Shown piece by piece: positions 40,817 through 55,500 of a DNA stretch of 64,000 nt. The notes beneath the pieces were generated by a model. The model was given only the letters and a program-made list of their open reading frames with translations, searched no databases and had not been told where the DNA came from. The position numbers were made by a program, and so were the translations under genes. The DNA comes from Terriglobus albidus (GTDB taxonomy: Bacteria; Acidobacteriota; Terriglobia; Terriglobales; Acidobacteriaceae), in assembly GCF_025685425.1 (NCBI RefSeq), contig NZ_JAGTAS010000052.1, positions 62,001 to 126,000 on the forward strand. The letters are read 5' to 3'. Position 1 is the first letter of the stretch. Every line of letters starts with the position of its first letter.

Positions 40817-42486
40817 AGGCAGTCTGGTTGCTGACGTTTCTTCCGGCACTGGCCATGGCACAAAGCGATGGTGGGGGCCGCGATGTCACCATTGCCATGT
40901 TCTCCACGCACGCAGTCCATGCCGTCACCCTCGCTGCTACCGGCGAGGGCGCATGGACAGCAACCTGCGCCGCCTGTGCCCATCGTCCGCTCGCTACACC
41001 GATGCGCTTCGCAAAAGGTGAGATCTTTGCCGGAGGTCCTGTTCGCGTTACCGACGATGCTTCCAAAGAGACCCGCACTGCGACCGGGATATGGCATCTG
41101 CGTGCCACTGCCGAGGGGATGGATATTGTCCTCTCGCTTCCGAGTGAACGCTACGTCGCCGCTGTCGTCTCTGCCGAGGGCTCTCCCAGCGAGAAGCCGC
41201 AAGCGCTGGAAGCCCTGGCCATTGTGGCCCGTACCTATGCTTTGAACGGCAGGCATTGGAAGCCGAGAGCCGGACATCTGCCGGCGGAGCTATGCGATAG
41301 TACACAGTGCCAGGCCATGCGTCTGGGCCATATCTCCACCAGCATCGAGACGGCCGTACGTTCCAGCACAGGCGAAACCATGTGGTTCCGTGGACGCAGA
41401 GCCGAGGTCTTTTTCAGTCAGCACTGCGGCGGCGAGACCGAGGCCGCAAGCGCCGTGTGGCCAACCTTGCGCACTGCGAAATATCTTGCGGCGCATCCCG
41501 ATATCTTCTGCGTCCGCCGTGACAAAGCCGCGTGGCATACGGAAGTTCCCACGGCTCAGCTCATGGAGATCGCACATGCAGAAGGCTGGAAGCTTCCGTC
41601 TCAGCTCGCAGACCTGCGTGTAACCCAACGCAGCCCTTCTCATCGTGTGCTCAAACTTGATCTCATCGGCGAGGACGGCGCACGCTTCCCTGTCGCCGCA
41701 AGTTCACTGCGGCTGGCGATCGGACGTGCACTCGGATGGAACCGGGTCCGCAGCGATCTCTATGACGTTGCCGTGCGAAATGACCTCGTGGTCTTTGATG
41801 GACACGGCCATGGACATGGTGTTGGCTTATGCCAGGCAGGAGCGAGCGAGATGGCGGTTCAGGGCAAGTCTGCCCGCGAGATCGTCGAGTATTATTTCAC
41901 CGGAGTCTCCGTAGGAATTACACCGAATGATGCCGGCTGGCAGCAAAGCTCCAACGGCCCATTACGGATCCGATCCGTAGGAAACGACGCAGTGTATGGA
42001 GCAACCATCCAGCATGCATGGGCCGAGGCTACCAAACGCTTCCCCGTGCAGAAGGCGCTGACGCCTGAGATCGTCGCCGCGCCCTCGGTCGAGATCTTCC
42101 GGCAGATGACCGCTTCTCCCGGCTGGCTGCTGGCCGCGACGCGCGGGAACACCGTAGTGCTGCAGCCATGGAGCATCCTTCGCAACCAGGCTGACAACGT
42201 GCTGCTGCATGAGTTCCTGCATCTGTGTATCGAGTCGGAAGCTGGGGCCAAAGCCCCGCTCTGGCTGCGTGAGGGTCTGGTGGAGTACCTGGCCGGCGAC
42301 GCACAAAGCGGAGAGACGATGCAGGCTGCATCTCTGGAAACAGCGCTGCGCAGTCCCTCCACACAGCACGAGAGCCAGCAGGCTCACGCTGCCGCGGCGG
42401 CGAAGGTGCGCGCCCTGGTCGGCCGCTATGGAATAACTTCTGTGCGTGCCTGGCTGGGCTCCGGCGTGCCGTCCGGCATTGCCTGA
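40813..42486 (+). CDS. SpoIID/LytB domain protein fused to an HExxH zinc-peptidase-like domain
   Basis: The TTG start overlaps the upstream stop and has GGAG eight bases before it. The 557-residue protein has a signal peptide (MKAVWLLTFLPALAMAQ), a SpoIID domain (about 85-370; conserved Glu122 in VVSAEGSPSEK, ALAIVARTYAL, HCGGETE and GHGHGHGVGLCQAGA) and a C-terminal domain with HEFLH (466-470) plus Glu487 in WLREGLVEYL, the pattern of peptidase-MA-like gluzincins. SpoIID cuts denuded glycan strands of peptidoglycan. The fused peptidase and the transpeptidase partner suggest an envelope-remodelling pair. Its last 61 bases overlap the convergent membrane protein gene. Confidence 0.9.
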   Translation: MKAVWLLTFLPALAMAQSDGGGRDVTIAMFSTHAVHAVTLAATGEGAWTATCAACAHRPLATPMRFAKGEIFAGGPVRVTDDASKETRTATGIWHLRATAEGMDIVLSLPSERYVAAVVSAEGSPSEKPQALEALAIVARTYALNGRHWKPRAGHLPAELCDSTQCQAMRLGHISTSIETAVRSSTGETMWFRGRRAEVFFSQHCGGETEAASAVWPTLRTAKYLAAHPDIFCVRRDKAAWHTEVPTAQLMEIAHAEGWKLPSQLADLRVTQRSPSHRVLKLDLIGEDGARFPVAASSLRLAIGRALGWNRVRSDLYDVAVRNDLVVFDGHGHGHGVGLCQAGASEMAVQGKSAREIVEYYFTGVSVGITPNDAGWQQSSNGPLRIRSVGNDAVYGATIQHAWAEATKRFPVQKALTPEIVAAPSVEIFRQMTASPGWLLAATRGNTVVLQPWSILRNQADNVLLHEFLHLCIESEAGAKAPLWLREGLVEYLAGDAQSGETMQAASLETALRSPSTQHESQQAHAAAAAKVRALVGRYGITSVRAWLGSGVPSGIA

Positions 42487-43180
42487 GTCTGCGCCAGGAT
42501 CGCCAGCACTAGAGAGATCACTGCGCCATCGAGGATCACGACAAAGCCGAGGCGTGCCAGCAGACTGAAGAGCTCCACACTGAGACCATGACCCGGCTTC
42601 CAATCCATCATCTTGCCGGTTACGGTTGTCGCCAGCACGCATAACAACACCAGGCCGACCCACCAGGTGAGACTGGCGAGAGTGCGGAGTACAGCGCGCG
42701 GGCGGCCGATGGTCACTGCATAACTGACGGCAGCCAGAAGGCCGGCGGCGATCCAGGTCAACAAGGTCCACAACCACCCGAGCCACTGGTAGATGTGGTT
42801 ATAGGTAAAGAAGCTTCGCAGACCGTGCGGGAAGCGCGAGTTCAGATAGCTGGCTCGCTGGGGGTCGCCCGCGTGCAGCGACGTGATCCATTGAGAAAGC
42901 AGGCACCCCAGCAGCACAGCAACGATGATGGAGGCGGCCCCGAGCAACAAGCGTCTGCGCGTGCGTTCTTTGCGCGCCAGCCAGAGTGCGATCCACGACT
43001 GTCCGCCGGTAGCAATGGCCACAACCAGAATGCCGAGAATCAAGGAGACTGCCACCTGCAGCACGCTGGCATCCGGCAGGCGCAACCATAACGTTGCCAG
43101 CAGACAGACTGTGACACCCAGGGCGATCTGGAGCAGGAGCAGCTTCAGGGTGAAGCGACGCAGCGCGCCGCGCAACAGGC

Positions 43181-43184
<4 letters not shown>
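42426..43184 (-). CDS. Polytopic membrane protein of the alpha-2-macroglobulin operon
   Basis: A 252-residue protein with about six hydrophobic segments (for example LLLLQIALGVTVCLLATLWL, VAVSLILGILVVAIATGG, LVLLCVLATTVTG, VVILDGAVISLVLAILAQ) and a charged loop RKERTRRR. No family recognised. The start overlaps the alpha-2-macroglobulin stop (ATGA), making it the third gene of that operon. It might anchor or assist the macroglobulin. The 3' end overlaps the SpoIID gene tail to tail. Confidence 0.75.
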
Positions 43185-48903
<5,719 letters not shown>

Positions 48904-48931
48904 TCAGGGCCGACAGGGTTTGATGAGCGAG

Positions 48932-51790
48932 TTAGAAACTAATTCGGGCTGCGAGCTGAATACTGCGCGGATCCCCTACTCCATTGGCTCCACCAAAGGT
49001 GGTGCTGGGCGTCGTGGGATAGGCTCCCGTCCCCCAGGTTCCATTGGGCAGCATGTCGTTGCGATGGTTCAGAACGTTGAACGCCTCCGCCATTCCCTCC
49101 AGATGGACGCGGTCGGTAAGAGCGATGGTGCGGCTGAGCCGGGCGTTGATGCCGAAGAAGTCGAATCCGATGCCGGTATTCCGGCCAATCACTGCCCCGG
49201 CAAGTCCCTCTGTGCACGGGTTCGTTGTTGCCAGAGAGTATCCGGCGGTGCAGGGACGCTGCGTTGTCTGCTGCTTCGTCTGTCCGCCGGTCACGATGTT
49301 GAACGGCAGCCGTGAGTAGTACTGCAGTACTCCGCCGAGCTGCCATCCGTGCGTGAGGTGCCCCGTGACCGTGCTGGTATGGGACGTCGGCGAGTGCGCA
49401 CTCAGATCGAAGATCAGGCGATGTCGCTGATCGTCATCCGAACGTCCGCGATCGACATTGAGATCGAAGTTATTAATCGGCGAGGAGAAAAAGAACTCGC
49501 TGATATTGTTGATGGCCTTCGACCAGGTATACGAGACCCGCGCCGATCCCCACGAGACTGGCCTCTGCACCAGCGAGACCGCCAAGCCGTCGTAATACGA
49601 ATCAAACAACGAATCGTAGTAGCGAACATTGCCACGGGAGTTGTCTGGCCGCGTGCCATCGAGATTGATGTTGCGGTTGATGGAAGAGAGCAGATGCAGG
49701 CCATGCGTGTGCTGGTAGCTAAGTCCCAGGGTTGTTGCGCCGGCCAATTGCTGCTCTATGCCGAGGCTCAGCTGTTGCGCGTAGGCATTCTGAATTCCCG
49801 AACGCATCAGCGTATAGCTGATCTTCGCCGCGGGGTTTGGCGTGGTGGAGACGTTCGGGAACGATGGTGCGCCGACATCGCCTGGAACATAGGTGTATTG
49901 CAGCAGGCGGCCCCGCGCAGGATCCTGCGTGTTGTTAGCCGACAGCAGCGCATTCGCCAGCGCGCGTAACGGAATGCGGTCATAGAACAGGCCGTAACTG
50001 CCGCGCACCACGGTACGACGATCGGCAAACGGCGACCATGCGAAACCGACGCGAGGAGAAAGGTTATTCGCATCGGTACTCACGGTCGATAGAAACTGCA
50101 GGTCGTACCGCAGACCAGCGTTGACGGTCAGCGATGGAAGCGCCTTCCATTCGTCCTGCACATAGAAGCCGACGTTGGGGTTGTTCTGGGTAATATGTGG
50201 CGTGCCGAAGTTCTGAGCGTAGCTGGAGTATCCAGTAGTGCTGGACAGAAAGGACGCCAACGAGGGAAAAGTGTAGTTTCCCGCAATCGACATGGGGAAC
50301 ATAATGGTGTCGCGGTTGAAAAGAAAGTCCATGCCGGTCTTCACCGTATGGGCTCCGCGCTGCATTACCAGATTGTCGACCAGCTCATACAAGTAGTTCA
50401 GGCGAGCAGCGGGCGAAGAAGAAAACCGCCCGAAGCTCGCGATGCCGCTGATCGTGATCGCAGGACTGTTCTGCGTATTCGACGGAGCGTCCAGGCTGTC
50501 ATAGGTGAACTGGCCACGGGTTTCGTTGAAGGTGCGCGGTGAAAGCGTCGCGATATTACTCGCTGCAACCGTGCGATTGATGTCGCGCACAGCGGTTCCA
50601 TAGCTGACGTCCGCCAATGCGCCTGCACCGCGTGCATTGACACTGTTCAGCCGGTAGTAGCTGTAACGCAATGTAAGTTGATCTTTGTCGCTGAAGCGAT
50701 GGTCGCCGCGCAGGAAGAGATTGTCGGAGTGCACTGTCGTCGGGTAGAGGGTCGTCGCGCCGGTTCCTACAGACAGACGAGGTCCGGTGAAGCCGAGAGT
50801 ATTCAAACGGTTGTTGATCGCCGTGGCGTTCGCGGGTGAGATGGTCACGATGCCGTTCGTGTTCAAGCGTCGTCCTTCGTAGTTACCGAAGAGAAAGCTG
50901 CGGTCGCGCCGCAGCGGTCCGCCAAGGCTGGCGCCGTACAGCCCCTGCGTCAGCGGCAGCGTGGTGCGCGACAGTGGATTTTGCGCGTTAAACCGCTGAT
51001 TCCGCAGAAACCCATAGGCCGTGCCATGCAGGTCATTGGCGCCGCTGCGCGTGACGATATTGAAGTAGCCGCCCATGGCCCGGCCGAACTCAGCCTGGCC
51101 ACCCGAGGTGACCACCTGGAACTCTCGCACCACATCCATGCCGTAGGAGTTACCCGCAAGCCCGGCGGCATCGTCGTTGGCTGAAAGGCCATCCACCACA
51201 AAGCTGTTGGAGAAGTTCCGCTGGCTGTTGATGGAGTACCCCTGGCCGATGACCGGGGAGGTTTCGGCGAAAGTCTGCGTGCTATTGGTATTGGTGGGGC
51301 TTACTCCTGGCGCCAGAAGCGCGAGATCAAGGTAGTTGCGGCCGTTGTACGGCAGCTCCGTCACTTCGGCCTGATGTACGGTCTCGGAGATCTGGCTGCG
51401 GTTGGCTTCGAGCGGCAGCGCCGTTCCGTCGACGACCTCCACAGTGACATTTTGCCCGGCAAGCGATACCTGCAGTACGAGATCAAGAGCCGCCCCAACA
51501 CCGAGCTGCACTTTCATACTGGTCGCTCGAAATTCGCGAGGCTGGGTGGCAAAGACATACTCCCCAACCGGAAGAAAGGGGAGACGGAAGCGGCCTCGCT
51601 CATCGGTCATGGTGGTGTAGTTCTGATTGGTTGCAACGGAACGAGCAGTGACAGGAGCTTGAGCAATAAGCGCGCCTGAGGGATCAAGGACGCGGCCGGT
51701 AACGGAGGCGCTGGTCAGCGTCTCCTGCGCATAGATGGCTGAGGTGGCAAAGAGGGACAGGGCGACAAGGGCCGCTCTCCGGGTAAACAT
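48932..51790 (-). CDS. TonB-dependent receptor-like outer-membrane protein with carboxypeptidase-regulatory domain
   Basis: The start is the ATG with GGAGGAAAGC directly upstream (MFTRRAALVALSLFATSAIYAQ), giving 952 residues; the longer frame into repeat copy G is discarded. After the signal peptide come a CarboxypepD_reg-like domain (about 28-105: VTGRVLDPSGALIAQAPV), a plug domain (about 125-260: ELPYNGRNYLDLALLAPGVS) and a 22-strand-type barrel ending in SIQLAARISF, with the C-terminal Phe. This is the Oar-like receptor type greatly expanded in Acidobacteriota. Ligand unknown; probably oligosaccharides or peptides. Confidence 0.92.
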   Translation of the reverse strand: MFTRRAALVALSLFATSAIYAQETLTSASVTGRVLDPSGALIAQAPVTARSVATNQNYTTMTDERGRFRLPFLPVGEYVFATQPREFRATSMKVQLGVGAALDLVLQVSLAGQNVTVEVVDGTALPLEANRSQISETVHQAEVTELPYNGRNYLDLALLAPGVSPTNTNSTQTFAETSPVIGQGYSINSQRNFSNSFVVDGLSANDDAAGLAGNSYGMDVVREFQVVTSGGQAEFGRAMGGYFNIVTRSGANDLHGTAYGFLRNQRFNAQNPLSRTTLPLTQGLYGASLGGPLRRDRSFLFGNYEGRRLNTNGIVTISPANATAINNRLNTLGFTGPRLSVGTGATTLYPTTVHSDNLFLRGDHRFSDKDQLTLRYSYYRLNSVNARGAGALADVSYGTAVRDINRTVAASNIATLSPRTFNETRGQFTYDSLDAPSNTQNSPAITISGIASFGRFSSSPAARLNYLYELVDNLVMQRGAHTVKTGMDFLFNRDTIMFPMSIAGNYTFPSLASFLSSTTGYSSYAQNFGTPHITQNNPNVGFYVQDEWKALPSLTVNAGLRYDLQFLSTVSTDANNLSPRVGFAWSPFADRRTVVRGSYGLFYDRIPLRALANALLSANNTQDPARGRLLQYTYVPGDVGAPSFPNVSTTPNPAAKISYTLMRSGIQNAYAQQLSLGIEQQLAGATTLGLSYQHTHGLHLLSSINRNINLDGTRPDNSRGNVRYYDSLFDSYYDGLAVSLVQRPVSWGSARVSYTWSKAINNISEFFFSSPINNFDLNVDRGRSDDDQRHRLIFDLSAHSPTSHTSTVTGHLTHGWQLGGVLQYYSRLPFNIVTGGQTKQQTTQRPCTAGYSLATTNPCTEGLAGAVIGRNTGIGFDFFGINARLSRTIALTDRVHLEGMAEAFNVLNHRNDMLPNGTWGTGAYPTTPSTTFGGANGVGDPRSIQLAARISF

Positions 51791-51893
51791 GCTTTCCTCC
51801 AAACGGATTAGGGCTGCCGCAGAGCGCGTCGTACAAAGACAGTAATACGCGCCATACAACGACAGCAGAGACGTTCTTGGACCGTTGGTTAAA

Positions 51894-52000
51894 GCATTTT
51901 CCTGTTGCTGGGTATCCCGGAAGAGGATTGCAGCGGCGTTTTCATTGCGGAAAACGCCCATAGATACCGAAGCCCTACTCTACACCTACAGGGAAAATGC
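51894..52000 (+). repeat. Dispersed 108-bp palindromic element, copy G
   Basis: Begins GCATTTTCCTGTTGCTGG and ends CTACAGGGAAAATGC with the internal hairpin GGCGTTTTC...GAAAACGCC intact. It lies between the receptor gene start and the stop codon of the small Cys/His protein, two bases from the latter. Confidence 0.9.
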
Positions 52001-52001
52001 T

Positions 52002-52472
52002 TCAGGAGAAAAGCAGAGCCGGCGGGCCGCGCTCCGAATCGGAGAGCGTATGCAGCACTAACTGCTGCGAAAGAGGCTGGGCATAGATGTGGTCGCGCGA
52101 GGCGCGGACCGGAGGAAGACTGGCGAAGAACGGAAGCGACGCGATCGGCTGCGCCGGAGCATCGATCGAAGCCGGGCAGAAGGGGCACTTCTCCACCGGT
52201 GTGGCAACATGCAGATGGTGCGGCTCTGCATCCTGACCGGGAGCGTCTTCCGCGACCATCTCGGCCATAGCTGCGCTCACTGCCTTATCTATCATTCCCG
52301 GCTTGCCCATCATTCCCATAGAGCAGCGGTGCTTGCCGTGCCGTCGGCAGCACGGCGGCAGATGCGCATCATCGTCCTGCATGGCGGCCAGCAGAGGCGT
52401 GGCCAGGGGCAGGGCGAAGGCGACCAGCAGCAGAATGGAGAAGAGCTTCTTCAATCTCCTTGATTGCACCAC
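52002..52472 (-). CDS. Exported Cys/His-rich small protein (DUF2946-like)
   Basis: A 156-residue protein with a signal-like segment (LFSILLLVAFALPLATPLLAA), a PCCRRHGKHRCSM cluster, a CPFCP motif and the ending RGPPALLFS. That set of features resembles DUF2946, small periplasmic proteins linked to copper or other metal uptake and often beside TonB receptors, as here. The start is uncertain: GTG at 52472, or a TTG six codons in, just after AAGGAG. The 3' end abuts repeat copy G. Metal binding is inferred. Confidence 0.65.
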   Translation of the reverse strand: MVQSRRLKKLFSILLLVAFALPLATPLLAAMQDDDAHLPPCCRRHGKHRCSMGMMGKPGMIDKAVSAAMAEMVAEDAPGQDAEPHHLHVATPVEKCPFCPASIDAPAQPIASLPFFASLPPVRASRDHIYAQPLSQQLVLHTLSDSERGPPALLFS

Positions 52473-52524
52473 TCCGTCGCGCCGTGTGCAAGCAATTCCG
52501 GGAAAAGGAGTGCGGTATTCGACG

Positions 52525-55500
52525 TCAAGCGACAGCCTTCACCGGAGCAGCGTGAAGTTGCGGTTGCGTGCGCTGGAGCTCCCGCAGGGCCGGTTTGCTG
52601 AGCGGACGCTCGTGCAGCAGCAGCTCAGCGGCACGCACTTTGGCATTCGCGTGGAACCACTGCTGAAAGATGTTGTCGCAAAGCAGGTTGGTCACTGCGA
52701 GCAGACACATGCCCTGATGGTGAGCCATCCAGCTCCGCACCAGCTCCGGTTGTTTATGATTCAACCGGTAGTCGGCAGCCTCATAGAATCCGTAATCGCC
52801 GACCCAGCCCATGTGCGCCATCCACCGCAGGTTAGCAATCGCCTGCTTGCGGATAAACGGCAATGTCAGGAAGGTGGAATAGGGCGAGATGACCGGCCCA
52901 TCTTCGGCGCCATACTTCAGCGCCAGGTCCGGGATGCCCCACGCCTGATACTGATAGCGTCCGTCGGGATCGCGTGTCGCCATGCCGCTCTCGGAGATTC
53001 CCCATGGCATGCCTTTGACGTGGTGCTGCTGGATGGCAATCGCAGACTCCATCGACCGCGTGATCAGGGTATCGGGATAGTGGCGCATCCACAGCGCGGG
53101 CATCAGGTATTCAAACATCGTGCCCGTCCACGAGAGCAAAGCAGCCTTGCCGTCCACGATCACATGGGAGCGGCCCAGACGGAACCACGCCCGTTGCGGG
53201 ATATCTCCCTTGGCGATGGCAAGAAAAGTAGCGATGCGCGCCTCGGAGGCGACGAGGTCATAGCAAGCTGGGAAGAGCTCCTTCTGCGCTCCATCGTATC
53301 CAATGGAAAGAAGCTGGCGCTGCGGCTCCAGCATGAAGTCGAAGCGCATGGCATTGGCATGCCAGCCGCTGAGATTAGCGATGTGTTGCACTTCGTGTAC
53401 CATGGCGCCAAGCGACTCCATCGCCGTCGGCAGCAGGACTCGCAGCTCGATTGCGAGTTCGCGGTCCGCGCCGGTGGCGGCATTCGCCAGGTGCATCAGG
53501 CGTTCGTCGAGCGAGCGCACATAGTCCACGGCATTCTGCAGCGCGGGAACAATCTCATTTTCGGGATCGGCGAAGACCGTCAGGTGAAACAGCGACTCGA
53601 ACTTCGGCAATAGCCAGGGAGTGTAACGCTCCACATAGTCGATGAGCTGCTTGCGGCGTCGCTCCGCCTCCGCAAGCACCCACTCTCCCTGGGCTTCGAT
53701 GCTCGGAAGTTCCATCAGCCAGCGAATACTGTCACGCAGTGCGGCGATGGAAGGAGAAGGTGGGAAGCCTTCGTGGCCCATCATCTTCCGGATCGCCGAA
53801 AACATCGTCTGCGTAAGGAGCGGCCGCTTCAAAATATCCTGCACACCGCCGGTAAGGGCGTAAAGACTGGCTGCCAGGTTGCCGCTATCCACAGAAGAGA
53901 TGGTGAATGGTGGAATCGCCTGCAGTGTGGGGATATCGATCCAGTTATAGATATGACCATTTACTTTCTCCAGGCGATCATAGGAGGCCATGGTGCCCAA
54001 CGTTGCGCGGGTAAATTCCGGCACGGTAAGGAAGCCCAGCTGCAGCGCCGCCTGGCGGGCATTGAAGAGCATGCCAAGGTTCGTGGGCGAAAGCGTGCGG
54101 GTCTGGTGCAGATTCTCTTCGGTGACATTGTCTGGAATCAGCCACTGGTTCTGCTCATCCCCAAACTCCGCATAGTATCGCCAGGTAAGCAGCGCCTGGC
54201 GCTCGAGAAACTCGCGATCCTCTGCCGATAAAGGAGCATCCAGCTTCCGCGGCGGCGAATTGAGCCAACCGGTGATCGCCGAGGTCAAGGCCCACAGCAC
54301 CAGGATTGGCCCGGCGGCGAAGAGATCCTTCCAGTGATGCAACGCAATGACGACGCCGATGGCGAAGGCGATGGCTGGAGAGATCTGCAGATAGATATCC
54401 AGCGAGCTGCGTGTACGAGCGGCCTCTGCCTGCGCGGCGGTCTCCCATTCCAGCAACTTTCGTCCAGTGAGAAAACGCCGCACCAGCGAACGCATAATGG
54501 CGTCGATGGAGAGCAATGCATGGTGGGGCAGAAACGCGAGGTTCAGAAGATTAAATCCGAGTGAGGACCAGAAGGCGCGGAAGCTCTCGATCACAGCCTC
54601 AGAGTTACGGCGTGCCATGGCGCGGCCGATGTTGAAGGCAAGCTGCACAAAGACCGGGAAGAGCAGCAGCATCAAGGTGACGAAGGTCCAGTAGCGAGCC
54701 CCTCCGGGCAGAAAAAGCCAGCCGCAGATCAGAAGGATAAAAGTGATCGGTTCCACCAGACTGCGGCGCAGGTTATCGAAGATCTTCCACTGCGAGATCA
54801 TGCTGATGGGGTTCTCGACCATCCGGCCCGACTCATCCGGAACGCTATTGAAAAGCCACTGCAGAATCTGCCAATCGCCGCGCACCCAACGATGCTTGCG
54901 GCGTGTATGCGCTGAATAGTGTGACGGATAATCGTCGATGACCTCGATATCTGTCACCAGACCGGCGCGAGCATAAGCGCCCTCAATCAGATCGTGCGAG
55001 AGCAGCATGTTACGCGGGAAGCGGCGATCGAGCACCTCATGCAGCACCGACGCCTCATAGATACCTTTGCCCGTGAAGCTGCCCTCACCGAAGAGATCCT
55101 GATAGACGTCGCTTACAGCACGTGTATAGATATCGAAACCGGTCTCACCGGAGTAGAGCGATGCAAGCCTCGAACGCGAGGCAGATTTTACGCTGACACC
55201 GACGCGAGGCTGCAGGATACCGTAGCCGCGCGTGACGATCCTGCGACGCGGGTCGATGATGGCCTGGTTAAGCGGATGCGATATGGTGCCGATCATCCGT
55301 GCGGCCGTGTTGCGCGGAAGCTGCGTATCGGAGTCGAGCGTGATGATGTAGCGTACCCGCTTCAACACGCTGACCGGCCCTGCCTTCACCGGGAAGCTGT
55401 CGAACTCACTCCGCAGCAGCTTATTCAGATCCAGCAGCTTTCCACGCTTACGCTCCCATCCCATCCATACACCCTGACGGGCGTTGAAGACGCGATGCCG

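Noticed and set aside
51791-51961. N-terminal extension of the TonB-type receptor into repeat copy G
   Set aside because: A strong ribosome site and signal peptide start at 51790; the extension has no such support.
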